Source: an uncultured Collinsella sp. (GTDB taxonomy: Bacteria; Actinomycetota; Coriobacteriia; Coriobacteriales; Coriobacteriaceae). Taken from it: 64,000 bases of DNA. The translations under genes were made by a program, and so were the position numbers. Of this stretch, positions 33,494-43,622 are shown piece by piece. The stretch's first letter is position 1. Each line of letters begins with the position of its first letter. The notes beneath the pieces were generated by a model. That model did not search any database. It was not told where the DNA came from and saw only the letters and a list, made by a program, of their open reading frames with translations. The stretch spans positions 1-64,000 of the forward strand of contig UQTU01000014.1 in the NCBI GenBank assembly GCA_900544135.1. The letters are read 5' to 3'.

Positions 33494-35230
33494 CTACTCA
33501 CCTCCCTTCATCTGCGATTCCGCGATGGCGCGGTACACCTCGCAGGTTTCCATAAGCTCGCCATGCGTGCCCAAGCCCACAACCTCGCCGTCCTTGAGCA
33601 CGACGATCTGGTCGGCGTGCAAGATCGTCGAGATGCGCTGGGCGATGATGAGCACCGCGGCATCGCGCGTCTCGTCCTGCAGCGCATGGCGCAGTGCCGC
33701 ATCGGTCTTAAAGTCCAGGGCCGAAAAACTGTCATCGAAGATATACAGATCGGCATGCTTCATGAGCGCACGGGCGATTGCCAAACGCTGGCGCTGACCG
33801 CCCGAAAAGTTCGTGCCGCCCTGGGATACCGGCGTATCGAGCCCCTGCGGCTGATCGAGCACAAAGGTGCTCTGGGCAACCTGGAGCGCATGAAGCATGT
33901 CGGCCTCAGTTGCGTCTTCATTGCCAAAGCGCAGATTGCTTGCCACGGTGCCCGAGAACAGCCATGCCTTTTGCGGCACATAGGCAATGCGCCCGCGTAT
34001 CTCGCCTTGCGAAAGCTCGCGCAGGTCGACGCCGTCTAGGCGAATGGCGCCCTTGGTGGCATCGTGGAAGCGCAGCAGGAGCTTGGCCACCGTCGATTTG
34101 CCCGAGCCCGTCGAGCCGACGATCGCGGTCGTCTGACCGCGGCGACAGGTAAAGCTCAGATTGCACAGCGTGTCCTCGTCGGCGTCGTCAAAACGAAACG
34201 ACATATGATCGAACACGGCGACCGCGTCGGCTCCGTCTGCGGACTCAGGCGCCCCGTCGCCCAGCGTAGCCTTGCCGTCCACGATGCTCGGCTCGATTTC
34301 GAGCACCTGCTGCGCACGGTTGAGGCACGCCGCGGCGCGCGGAAGCGTCAGAATCACCATCTGCGCCATCATCACAAAGAAAAGAATCAGGATCGCGTAT
34401 TCCAACACGGCCGAAATGCTGCCGATTTGCATGGCGTGGACGCCCACGCGGTTGCCGCCCACCCACAGCACCGCCACCTCGGCGATGTTCATCAAAAAGA
34501 AGCTGGAGCTGTCGAGGCCCACAAACAGGTGGTTGACCTTGATGGCGTTGGCCGCGTAATCGCTAAACACCTCGTCCAGGCGCTGCTCCTCGTGGCGCTC
34601 CTTGTTAAATGCGCGGATGACGCGCACGCCCACGATGTTCTCGCGCAGCACCACGTTCATGCGGTCGATAAAGCTCTGCAGGCGCATAAAAATCGGCGCG
34701 GCGTTAGCCACCGTAAAGACCGCCGCCACCAGCACGATCGCAACCACCACGCCCAGCAGCGTGCCCATGGCGGGATCGATGAACCAAGCAAAAATGATGC
34801 CTGCCACGGCCAAGAATGGCACCGGCAACACCAGCTGAATCGTCTGAAGGACAGCTTGCTGAATCACGTTGATGTCGTTGAGCGAGCGTGTGATCATCGA
34901 ACCCGTGCCAAAGCGCTCAAAGTCGCTGGCGGACAGCTCGAGCGACTTGTCGTACACGGCATTGCGGATATCGCAGGCCACGTTGGCGGCCAGGCGCGCC
35001 GAAAGATAGCAGCCCAGCACCGTGCCGCCGCTGGCCATGCCGGTCGCGATAAGCATGTACAGGCCGTTACGTAAAATATAGTCGACATCGCCCGTGGTAA
35101 TACCGGTGTTGACCATGTTCGCCAGCATCGTGGGAACCAACAGCGTACCGACGTTATCTATCAGCACCGCAAACAGCGTCACCGCAATCAGACCGCGGTA
35201 CGGCCTCATAAACCTCATTAAGAGTCGCAT
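33494..35230 (-). CDS. ABC exporter half-transporter, degenerate-site subunit
   Basis: 578 residues: six membrane helices, then Walker A VGSTGSGKST, signature FSGGQRQRL, and Walker B LYIFDDSFSALDF, where the catalytic Glu is replaced by Asp. It starts inside the 3' end of the MarR gene (13-bp overlap) and is coupled to the next half-transporter. By family it is part of a heterodimeric exporter of drugs or peptides. Control by MarR suggests induction by a toxic ligand. Confidence 0.9.
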   Translation of the reverse strand: MRLLMRFMRPYRGLIAVTLFAVLIDNVGTLLVPTMLANMVNTGITTGDVDYILRNGLYMLIATGMASGGTVLGCYLSARLAANVACDIRNAVYDKSLELSASDFERFGTGSMITRSLNDINVIQQAVLQTIQLVLPVPFLAVAGIIFAWFIDPAMGTLLGVVVAIVLVAAVFTVANAAPIFMRLQSFIDRMNVVLRENIVGVRVIRAFNKERHEEQRLDEVFSDYAANAIKVNHLFVGLDSSSFFLMNIAEVAVLWVGGNRVGVHAMQIGSISAVLEYAILILFFVMMAQMVILTLPRAAACLNRAQQVLEIEPSIVDGKATLGDGAPESADGADAVAVFDHMSFRFDDADEDTLCNLSFTCRRGQTTAIVGSTGSGKSTVAKLLLRFHDATKGAIRLDGVDLRELSQGEIRGRIAYVPQKAWLFSGTVASNLRFGNEDATEADMLHALQVAQSTFVLDQPQGLDTPVSQGGTNFSGGQRQRLAIARALMKHADLYIFDDSFSALDFKTDAALRHALQDETRDAAVLIIAQRISTILHADQIVVLKDGEVVGLGTHGELMETCEVYRAIAESQMKGGE

Positions 35231-35730
35231 GTGTCCCCCTCGCCCTTATCGTCAGCCTCGTTCTCGGCGGCCACTTGCCGTTTAAATGCCTCGCACTCTT
35301 CGTTCAGAACATGGGAGAATTTACCGACCAGGCGCATGATCTCGCGCTGTTCCCACGGCTCGAGCGCTTCGAATGCCTGTTGCTCGGCTTTTTGCGCCGG
35401 TAACGCGTAGCGCTTGGCAAACCGCACGCCTTCTTCGGTCAATCGCACAACCTTGTTCTTACGACTGCCCTCGGCAAACTCCAACGTCGCAAGCCCTCGC
35501 GCCCTAAGCGTCTTGATCGCCGAATTGATGGTCTGTTTGCTGTAGAACCATTCACTCGTCAGCCGACTCACGGCAACGCTTCCGCCCGCTGCACTCGTGT
35601 CGACGAGCATCCAGTAGGCGCAGTCCGAAAGACCGCAGGTACGCGCGAACTCCGAATAGATACGGTCAAGCCCGTTAAGCATCCGGTCGAAATCGACCAG
35701 GCTAACTGCACTATTCATCTCTCCCACCAT
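35218..35730 (-). CDS. MarR-family regulator of the ABC exporter
   Basis: 170 residues (166 if the ATG at 35718 is used; neither start has an ideally placed ribosome site). Winged helix region: GGSVAVSRLTSEWFYSKQTINSAIKTLRARGLATLEFAEGSRKNKVVRLTEEG, with the wing at EGSRKNK as in MarR proteins. First gene of the operon, overlapping the exporter gene by 13 bp. Two copies of an 18-bp site in its promoter imply autorepression. Confidence 0.9.
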   Translation of the reverse strand: MVGEMNSAVSLVDFDRMLNGLDRIYSEFARTCGLSDCAYWMLVDTSAAGGSVAVSRLTSEWFYSKQTINSAIKTLRARGLATLEFAEGSRKNKVVRLTEEGVRFAKRYALPAQKAEQQAFEALEPWEQREIMRLVGKFSHVLNEECEAFKRQVAAENEADDKGEGDTCDS

Positions 35731-35734
35731 TCGA

Positions 35735-35786
35735 TAGTCCGAGTTTTGACCAATTTATATCTCTACATTAGTCCGAGTTTTGACTA
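35735..35786 (-). promoter_or_regulatory. Paired MarR operators around the promoter
   Basis: TAGTCCGAGTTTTGAC occurs at 35735-35750 and 35769-35784. The second copy continues to a full TAGTC-N8-GACTA palindrome (35769-35786). On the minus strand a -10-like TATAAA lies between them. Binding would block the operon's own promoter. Confidence 0.65.
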
Positions 35787-35834
35787 TCGTCAATACGCTC
35801 GTTGTTTATGGTCGGCTCTACATAAGCATATCGA

Positions 35835-35872
35835 CAAAAAAGACCGCCGGCGCGGGGGCGGCGCCGGCGGTC
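35835..35872 (-). terminator. Terminator of the 96-residue protein gene
   Basis: GACCGCCGGCGC and GCGCCGGCGGTC on the minus strand followed by TTTTTT. Confidence 0.85.
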
Positions 35873-35899
35873 ACGCGAGAATAGCGATGTATTTGCCCG

Positions 35900-36190
35900 T
35901 TAGGCAGCGACGGCCTCGTAGACCGTTGCGCCCGCAAAGCTGTCGTGCAGGCTCTTGCCGCAGATCCAAGGTAGCTCGACGACCTCGCAGACCGTGTTGA
36001 CCAGCTCGGAGCAATCAGTAAAGTGGCCCTTATCGTTGAGGGTCTCGCAATCCTGAACACGCCAATAGCCATCGGTGTGCGTGATGTAGTACTCGTGATC
36101 GTTGATCGACACGAAAGCGCGCGTCTTGGAACGCAGCAGCTTCAGAAATCCTTCGAAGTCAGTCTCGACGACATCTCCAGCCTGGAACAT
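35900..36190 (-). CDS. Small protein of unknown function
   Basis: 96 residues, no family recognised. Start MFQAGDVVETDFEGFLKLLRSK has a perfect AGGAGGT seven bases upstream, and a strong terminator follows, so it is a real, probably well-translated gene. The protein is acidic with no signal or membrane segment. It contains SINDHEYYITHTDGYWRVQDCETLNDKG, two Cys/Trp-rich stretches and an Ala-rich end. The long spacer upstream contains its promoter. It could be a small regulatory or binding domain, but I assign no role. Confidence 0.75.
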   Translation of the reverse strand: MFQAGDVVETDFEGFLKLLRSKTRAFVSINDHEYYITHTDGYWRVQDCETLNDKGHFTDCSELVNTVCEVVELPWICGKSLHDSFAGATVYEAVAA

Positions 36191-36484
36191 GATAGTTACC
36201 TCCTGGCCCAGCGCCACCACAGCGCATTGATTAACGTTGGTACCCCTTTAGTAAAACCTTTATCAATTGATATGCGCCCCTGTTTTAGGCAAGTGGTAAA
36301 AAACCGCAGGGTAGACGGGATAAAACGTTTAACCATCTCATCAGTTTCTCACATTCTTGCCGCAGTTTTATGCAAGCCGACTTTTCCGATTGGTGGCTAT
36401 TGCTGTTTGGGCCCTCTGCGCGATTACGGCTACGGCACGACGGGTAAGAACGGAGCATCTGCAACGTCATCGCTAGGAGAACCC

Positions 36485-37012
36485 ATGGAGACCATCGAAG
36501 CGCTCATCCATCGCCGTAGCTGCCGCAACTACAGCGATCGCCCCGTCGAGGCAGAAAAGCTCGCACGCATTATCGAGGCAGGCCAGTACGCGCCGAGCGG
36601 CATGGGGCGTCAGCCGGTCACGTTCGTCGCCGTCACCGACCCCGCGACCGTCGAGCGTCTCTCGCAACTCAATGCGCAAGTCATGGGCAGCAACGGCGAT
36701 CCCTTCTACGGTGCCAAAACCGTTGTGGTGGTACTGGTCGACCGCAGCGTGCCCACGCATCTGGAAGACGGTTCGCTTGCCATGGGCAACCTGCTCAATG
36801 CTGCCTATGCGCTGGGTGTTGATTCGTGCTGGATTCATCGCGCCCACGAGGTTTTCGATTCGCCCGAGGGCCTGGAGCTGCTGGCCAGCTGGGGCCTGCC
36901 CGCCGACGGAAGCCTGCGCGGTGTTGGCAACTGCATTCTGGGCTACGCCGAGGACGCACTCCCCAAGGCCAAGCCTCGCCGCGACAACGTGGTGTATGTT
37001 CCGCCGTTCTAA
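36485..37012 (+). CDS. Nitroreductase-family protein
   Basis: 175 residues. METIEALIHRRSCRNYSDRPV holds the RRSxRxY FMN-binding motif, EAGQYAPSGMGRQPVTFVAV the second block, and LNAAYALGVDSCWIHRA the GxDSCWI motif of the short nitroreductase class. It is an FMN-dependent NAD(P)H oxidoreductase by family, substrate unknown. The ATG at 36485 has AGGAG upstream. The last codons (PPF-stop) form the left half of a hairpin that belongs to the repeat starting at about 36999. Confidence 0.9.
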   Translation: METIEALIHRRSCRNYSDRPVEAEKLARIIEAGQYAPSGMGRQPVTFVAVTDPATVERLSQLNAQVMGSNGDPFYGAKTVVVVLVDRSVPTHLEDGSLAMGNLLNAAYALGVDSCWIHRAHEVFDSPEGLELLASWGLPADGSLRGVGNCILGYAEDALPKAKPRRDNVVYVPPF

Positions 37013-37163
37013 CGAACGGCGGACCCGTTGACGCTGCGCGAGCCGCATTAACGCCAATCTGACGTTCAATTTCGAGGGCGCGACCAAAAGGTCAGCGCCC
37101 TCTCATTTCACGTCACCTTGGCGCAAATGCGGCCCGCTCGCTGTTGGTGCCTGACATCGAGTG
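36999..37163 (+). repeat. 165-bp palindromic repeat, copy 1 (overlaps a stop codon)
   Basis: It begins with TCCGCCGTTC-TAA-CGAACGGCGGA, whose loop is the stop codon of the nitroreductase gene. It continues as a long palindrome (GAGGGCGCGACC with GGTCAGCGCCCTC at the tip; GCCGCATT and AATGCGGC at the base). A roughly 93% identical copy lies inverted at 41412-41571. Confidence 0.8.
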
Positions 37164-37221
37164 AGCCACTGTCTTGGGCAGCTAAAAGGCCCCGTCCCAT
37201 ATTTGCTGCCCCACTCGCAAC

Positions 37222-37797
37222 TTATCTTGCCGATGGAGTTGTCGTCGTTTCGTTCGTGTGAGTCGTTTTGGCGCCGTCGCCTTGTTCGTCCTCGTCCTTT
37301 TGAGCATCGGCAATGGTGGCAGCAGCTGCGACCATACCGCGCTGGGGCGCCACACCCGTCTGGTCTTGTGCGCCTTCAACAAGCTCCGTGCCAGCATGCG
37401 CAAGTTCAGGCGATTTGAAAATCGCGCCCAGACTCGCGCCGTCGCCGGCATATCCGAGCGCCGCGAGCGCGATGACGATTATCGCGGCAACGACCACGAT
37501 CGGCACGTAACGATGCCAGCCTGCAGGATTGAGGCCGCTACGGCGGGCAGCACCGCGGCTGATGTAGCCAAGCGTTCCATCGTGCTTGAGCTTTGAGCCC
37601 ACCACGCGCCTTCGTCCCCACAACGAGGACTCGGCCTGCATGGCCAAGCGAGCGCTTGCCGAAGGATAGCCATATTTTGTGCGCTTGAACGAGCCGTCGA
37701 ACCCCGAGGCGCTTTTGCCCCACGTCCGCGAAGTCGTACGCCGGCCGACCGGCGCCGCACTTCGCTTTGTTCGGTTCGTTTTTGAAGTCTCCGCCAT
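37222..37797 (-). CDS. Single-pass membrane protein of unknown function
   Basis: 191 residues from the ATG at 37797 (GGGGGAG upstream). A basic, Ser/Arg-rich N-terminal half (SKTNRTKRSAAPVGRRTTSRTWGKSASGF) precedes one membrane helix at about residues 95-117 (VPIVVVAAIIVIALAALGYAG). A Glu/Gln/Thr-rich C-terminal part lies outside by the positive-inside rule. No family recognised. It shares the minus strand with the regulator upstream, but an 83-bp gap separates them. Confidence 0.65.
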   Translation of the reverse strand: MAETSKTNRTKRSAAPVGRRTTSRTWGKSASGFDGSFKRTKYGYPSASARLAMQAESSLWGRRRVVGSKLKHDGTLGYISRGAARRSGLNPAGWHRYVPIVVVAAIIVIALAALGYAGDGASLGAIFKSPELAHAGTELVEGAQDQTGVAPQRGMVAAAATIADAQKDEDEQGDGAKTTHTNETTTTPSAR

Positions 37798-37880
37798 ACT
37801 CCCCCGCACGCCGTAACACAATCGAAACAATGCTTCTTTGGACTGTATCACACGCGCCGCACGCGGTCACGGCGCCTCGC

Positions 37881-39098
37881 TCAGCGGTCGTTGTCCTTCA
37901 GCAGGCGCCATAAAGTCGTGCGGCTTATACCGAGCACCTCTGCCGCACGTGTCCTGTTGCCGTGAAGGTGCTGCAGGACCAACCGTGCGACATCGCGCTC
38001 GGTATCGGCCAGGGGACGCAAGATGTACAAATCGCTTTCGAGCGCCGGGGCGCCAAAGGTCGCGGTCTTGATAACGTCCTCCTGGGCAAGCACCTCTTTC
38101 GCCACGGCACGCTCCACCGTACCCGCCCCCACTAATATATAGAGTCGTTCAGAGACTTCACGCAGCTGCAGGTAATTGCGGGGCCAACGGTACGCATCGA
38201 GCGTCTCTGCCGCGGCGGCGGACAACATGGGGGCACCCGTCTTAAACATATCTGCCAGATACCCCAGATAGCGCGCAACCTTTTCCGACGCGCCGCCCTG
38301 CTCGGCAATCGCCGGCGCCACACTCACTGCACAGGCCAGACGCTCGGTTACAAAAGCAGCCTGATCGCTTTCGCCGCCGCCCGGCATATCGTTTGCCGTC
38401 AACACCACATGGCAACGAGTTGCGAGCACCGTGTCGATCATTGCGGACACGAGCTCGCGCAGACGTTGGGGGCCAACAGCATGCCAGCCGCCCATGCAAA
38501 GTGTCAGCCCCGTTTGGAATAGCGGCGATTCGGAACTTTTGAGCAGATGGCGCCAGCCGCGATCCGTAAGCTCATCGAGCGCAACGGACACAAAGGGCTG
38601 ATCGGCATAGGGTCCATCCAGGTACAGGCGTTTTGCAATCTGATCCTGCCCCGCGCCCAGCTCGCCCTCGAGCATAAGGGGCACCCCACGCGCATAGCTC
38701 CCACGTACGGGGGCAGCGACCGCCGCCGCATCTTCGACGATGCCGTACGTGCTCGACGCGTAGCGAGCCTCGACTTCGTCGGCATTGAGCCACTCGATGC
38801 CCGCATGCGTCGCAGCGGCGCGCACCTCATGCGCCACGACCACCCAAAGCGCTCCGCGCTCCTTGGCCGTCGGGCGCACCGTCAAGCTCAACCGCACGCC
38901 CTCGTGGCCCATCACCAGGCGCGCCCCATCGCCCACGCGAGCGAGACGCTCGGAAACAAAAGCGGCGATATCCTGCTCGAGTGCCGCGTCACTCATAGTC
39001 GAGATCACAACGCCACCGCGCTCGTCGACTGCCAGCGCCGATACTCCGGCTGCGGACAATGCCTCAATCAGAATCTGCAGCTTGGCATCGCTATCCAT
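37881..39098 (-). CDS. Degenerate sigma-54-activator-like regulator
   Basis: 405 residues. The middle region has the layout of an NtrC-type AAA domain but key motifs are broken: Walker A reads GELGAGQDQ (Lys to Gln, residues 145-153), no GAFTGA loop is seen, and the Walker B Asp-Glu pair is absent. The C terminus is an intact Fis-type helix-turn-helix (RLVLQHLHGNRTRAAEVLGISRTTLWRLLK). Sigma-54 is generally missing from Actinobacteria, so it probably works as a plain DNA-binding regulator. The N-terminal about 100 residues may sense a ligand. The next gene upstream is yeiH on the same strand, 266 bp away. Confidence 0.75.
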   Translation of the reverse strand: MDSDAKLQILIEALSAAGVSALAVDERGGVVISTMSDAALEQDIAAFVSERLARVGDGARLVMGHEGVRLSLTVRPTAKERGALWVVVAHEVRAAATHAGIEWLNADEVEARYASSTYGIVEDAAAVAAPVRGSYARGVPLMLEGELGAGQDQIAKRLYLDGPYADQPFVSVALDELTDRGWRHLLKSSESPLFQTGLTLCMGGWHAVGPQRLRELVSAMIDTVLATRCHVVLTANDMPGGGESDQAAFVTERLACAVSVAPAIAEQGGASEKVARYLGYLADMFKTGAPMLSAAAAETLDAYRWPRNYLQLREVSERLYILVGAGTVERAVAKEVLAQEDVIKTATFGAPALESDLYILRPLADTERDVARLVLQHLHGNRTRAAEVLGISRTTLWRLLKDNDR

Positions 39099-39364
39099 GA
39101 TTTGCCCCTGTCCGCGGCGACGTGCAACCGCCGACGGTCGCACGACCGAATGTTTCAAAATTGAACGATATTACTCACCAAACACTATAGGGCAAAAGTC
39201 GCCGTCCTGCGAGTATATGAATTGCCCCGCATCGCCATCCTGGCGGGGCGATAAGAGCTCTTCGGGACCTATCAACCTGCGGACAAGCCATACCCGCAAG
39301 AGCTCCTATCGCTCCACCGCAGGTATGCGCTCGCCAGCACGCAACACGCAAATCAGCTACTTCT
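39099..39364. promoter_or_regulatory. Spacer with terminator and inverted repeat
   Basis: It holds GCCCCGC/GCGGGGC (39224-39249) and a second inverted repeat, GCGATAAGAGCTC...GGG (39248-39266) with CCCGCAAGAGCTCCTATCGC (39293-39312). It separates yeiH from the regulator gene and should contain the regulator's promoter. Confidence 0.5.
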
Positions 39365-40399
39365 CTACCAGATTCCCAGCACGTGCTGCATTCCCAAACT
39401 CATGCATGCAATGCCAATCCAGCAGCAAAAGCCCAACGCGATGGGTTTGCCGCCCTTTTTGACCAGCTCGACGATATCGGTATTAAAGCCAATAGCCGCC
39501 ATGGCCATCACGATAAAGAACTTCGACAGCTCCTTGATGGGCGCCGTAATGGACACAGGAAGCTGAAGCACCGTGGTGATCACGCTCGCCAGCACAAAGA
39601 ACAACACAAACATGGGAAACGCACGTTTAAGCGAGAACGTGCTTTTGGCGTCGCCGCCGGCCTTGCGCGCCAGATGCATCTGCCAGCATGCGAGAGCCAA
39701 TGTAATGGGAATAATGGCCAGCGTCCTGGTGAGCTTAACCACTGTGGTGCTTTCGAGCACATTGGCGCCGGGATGCATGCTATCCCAGGCGCTCGCCGCA
39801 GCCGTTACCGACGAGGTGTCGTTGATGGCGGTGCCGGCAAACAGGCCAAAGCCCTCGTTGGTCAGCCCGAGCATGCCGCCGAGCGTCGGAAACACGAGCG
39901 CCGCGATAACGTTAAACAGGAAGATGACCGAAATGGCTTGGGCAATCTCGCGATCGTCGGCATCGATGACGGGCGCGGTCGCAGCGATGGCCGAACCGCC
40001 GCAAATCGACGAGCCCACACCCACAAGCGTCACAATCTTGCCCGGCACGTTCATAACGCGGCAGAGCACGACGGCGATGACAAGCGAGGTCGAGATCGTC
40101 GCCACGATAATCGGCAGCGACTGGGCGCCCTTGGACAGAATCTGGGAGAGGTTCATGCCAAAGCCAAGCAGGATAACCGCGTACTGCAAGACTTTTTTAG
40201 ACGTATAGGTGACACCGGCGGCGAGCTGTTCGCGACGATTCTTGGGAAAGACGAGCGCCAGGACCATGCCAAAGAGAATGGCAAATACCGGACCGCCGAC
40301 CACCTCAATTTGTTTGCCGAGCAACGTCGCGGGAATGGCGATGATCAGGCAGAACAAGACGCCTTTCCAGCGCTCGCGTACGATATTCGCCAGTTGCAT
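39365..40399 (-). CDS. YeiH family membrane protein (putative sulfate exporter)
   Basis: 344 residues with about ten membrane helices. The UPF0324/YeiH signature is present: GGPVFAILFGMVLALVFP, VILLGFGMNLSQIL, LVGVGSSICGGSAIAATAPVI, FAGTAINDTSSVTAAA. Some relatives are annotated as sulfate or sulfite exporters, and direct evidence for this one is absent. It is flanked by a GntR regulator (divergent) and the Fis-type regulator, either of which may control it. The ATG at 40399 is preceded by AAGGAA. Confidence 0.9.
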   Translation of the reverse strand: MQLANIVRERWKGVLFCLIIAIPATLLGKQIEVVGGPVFAILFGMVLALVFPKNRREQLAAGVTYTSKKVLQYAVILLGFGMNLSQILSKGAQSLPIIVATISTSLVIAVVLCRVMNVPGKIVTLVGVGSSICGGSAIAATAPVIDADDREIAQAISVIFLFNVIAALVFPTLGGMLGLTNEGFGLFAGTAINDTSSVTAAASAWDSMHPGANVLESTTVVKLTRTLAIIPITLALACWQMHLARKAGGDAKSTFSLKRAFPMFVLFFVLASVITTVLQLPVSITAPIKELSKFFIVMAMAAIGFNTDIVELVKKGGKPIALGFCCWIGIACMSLGMQHVLGIW

Positions 40400-40592
40400 A
40401 TGAGATTCCTTCTTTCTATTTCACGTTTGCGACGGCTTATGATACGGCAATGTTGAGCACAGCCCTGCGCAAATACAGACTAAGATGCCGCAATAGTTCT
40501 CGGGCAACAGCCGAATTACCCACCGCGGAGAGCTGGTTCGCGGCATAATAAACAACTGACATATGAGTTTGATAGAACAGTTGCGAGGCGCT

Positions 40593-41294
40593 ATGGAAGA
40601 ATCGATGCACGTCGGCGAGCAGGAAACGAGCCTACAGGACCAGTCCTACCACACCATTCGACGCAAAATCGTCTACCTGGACTACAAGCCGGGCGAAAAG
40701 CTAGGCGTCAAGCAGCTTTGCGACGACCTGGATATGGGGCGCACCCCTGTGCGCGAGGCACTGGTGCGTCTGGCGCAAGAGAGCCTGGTGCGCACCGTGC
40801 CCCAAAGCGGCACCTATGTCTCGCCCATCAACCTCACCTTTGCCGAGAGCGCCTGCTACATTCGCGAACACCTGGAAAAACAGGTGATTGTGGAGTGCTG
40901 CGCCCGTGCCACCTCGGCAGGCATCGAGCAGCTCGACCGAGCCATCGCGCTGCAGGAAAAGGCCATGGCCGAAGAGGATCGCATCGGATTCTTTTTAAGC
41001 GACAACCTCATGCACCGCATGATCTTTAGCATCGCGTGCCGCAGCACCGTGTGGTCGTGGCTCGAGGCGACCAATGCCGACCTGGAGCGCTTCCGCTGGC
41101 TGCGCGCCGCCACGCAGAGGCTCGACAATCAGGAGATTGTTAACGAGCACAAGCAAATCCGCCGCGCCATCGCCGGCCGCGACCCCATCGAGGCGAGCTT
41201 TTTGGTCAGCAAGCACCTGCATATGATGTTCCGCAACCAGACCGAGGTCCTGGACCAATATCCCAAGTATTTCGAGACCAGCAAGCTCCGCTAA
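40593..41294 (+). CDS. GntR-family regulator (FadR-like, FCD domain)
   Basis: 233 residues from the ATG at 40593, preceded by GCGAGGCG; the ATG at 40563 lacks a site. Winged helix: SYHTIRRKIVYLDYKPGEKLGVKQLCDDLDMGRTPVREALVRLAQESLVRTVPQSGTYVS. The C-terminal all-helical FCD domain ligates a metal and an organic acid in this family (DNLMHRMIFSIA, NEHKQIRRAIAGRDP, SKHLHMMF). Divergent from yeiH, so regulation of that gene is plausible. Its TAA is the first three bases of a palindromic repeat. Confidence 0.9.
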   Translation: MEESMHVGEQETSLQDQSYHTIRRKIVYLDYKPGEKLGVKQLCDDLDMGRTPVREALVRLAQESLVRTVPQSGTYVSPINLTFAESACYIREHLEKQVIVECCARATSAGIEQLDRAIALQEKAMAEEDRIGFFLSDNLMHRMIFSIACRSTVWSWLEATNADLERFRWLRAATQRLDNQEIVNEHKQIRRAIAGRDPIEASFLVSKHLHMMFRNQTEVLDQYPKYFETSKLR

Positions 41295-41342
41295 CCTGCC
41301 AAAAAGGGACAGGTTTATTTCGGCAGGTTTTATCTGGGCAAA
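41292..41342 (+). repeat. CCTGCC/GGCAGG palindromic repeat, copy 1
   Basis: TAACCTGCCAAAAAGGGACAG begins with the stop codon of the GntR gene. CGGCAGGTTTTATCTGGGCAAA closes the hairpin. Another copy is placed identically at 48590, and a partial reversed one lies at 45554. Confidence 0.75.
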
Positions 41343-41345
41343 TGC

Positions 41346-41385
41346 AACAAGGCCCGACTCCGCCACAACGGAGCCGGGCCTTGTT
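41346..41385 (+). terminator. Terminator of the GntR gene
   Basis: AACAAGGCCCGACTCCG and CGGAGCCGGGCCTTGTT, then GTTGG. Nearly perfect 17-bp arms. Confidence 0.75.
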
Positions 41386-41411
41386 GTTGGCGCGTTTCGA
41401 CAACAGAGCAC

Positions 41412-41571
41412 TCGATGTCAGTCGTCAACAGTGAGCGAGCCGCATTTGCGCCAAGGTGACGTGAAATGAGAGGGCGCTGACCTTCTGGTCGCGCCCTCGA
41501 AATTGAACGTCAGATTGGCGTGAATGCGGCTCGCGCAGCGTCGACCGGTCCGCCGTTCGGCAGAACGGCGG
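41412..41571 (-). repeat. 165-bp palindromic repeat, copy 2 (inverted)
   Basis: Reverse-complement copy of 36999-37163, differing at about a dozen positions, with the outer hairpin TTCCGCCGTTCTGCCGAACG and the same tip. It lies 9 bp downstream of the glmS stop. Confidence 0.8.
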
Positions 41572-41579
41572 AACAACAA

Positions 41580-43427
<1,848 letters not shown>

Positions 43428-43501
43428 AGGATAAATCCCTTCGCTCGCGTGACTGCAAAACGCCCACGCACGACGGGCGCTGAGACGTATAACGTCCGAG
43501 T

Positions 43502-43507
43502 ATTGTA
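43502..43507 (-). promoter_or_regulatory. Probable glmS -10
   Basis: TACAAT on the minus strand, 75 bp before the glmS ATG. The operator palindromes lie just upstream. Confidence 0.4.
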
Positions 43508-43523
43508 CTCACACAAACGCAAG

Positions 43524-43562
43524 CTGATATACCAGAAGTGGTATCTTAAACTGGATACCACT
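43524..43562 (-). promoter_or_regulatory. Paired palindromes upstream of glmS
   Basis: AGTGGTATC (43537-43545) and GATACCACT (43554-43562) form a perfect 9-bp inverted repeat. CTGATATACCAG (43524-43535) beside it is a second palindrome with the same GGTAT half-site. Such GGTAT-type sites resemble those bound by GntR regulators of amino-sugar genes (NagR/DasR group). They overlap the expected -35. Confidence 0.55.
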
Positions 43563-43577
43563 CGATGCACACACCCT

Positions 43578-43617
43578 ACCACCACAACGGTAACAGGCAC
43601 CTTTGCTGTGGTTGGCA
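43578..43617 (-). repeat. GGCACCTTTG-type palindrome
   Basis: CCACCACAAC, then GGTAACAGGCACCTTTG, then CTGTGGTTGG. It lies just after the stop of the amino-acid permease gene and resembles 45266-45302. Confidence 0.6.
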
Positions 43618-43622
43618 CTCCC

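Noticed and set aside
43428..43622. glmS ribozyme
   Set aside because: The leader is too short and shows operator palindromes and a promoter; none of the ribozyme core was recognised.
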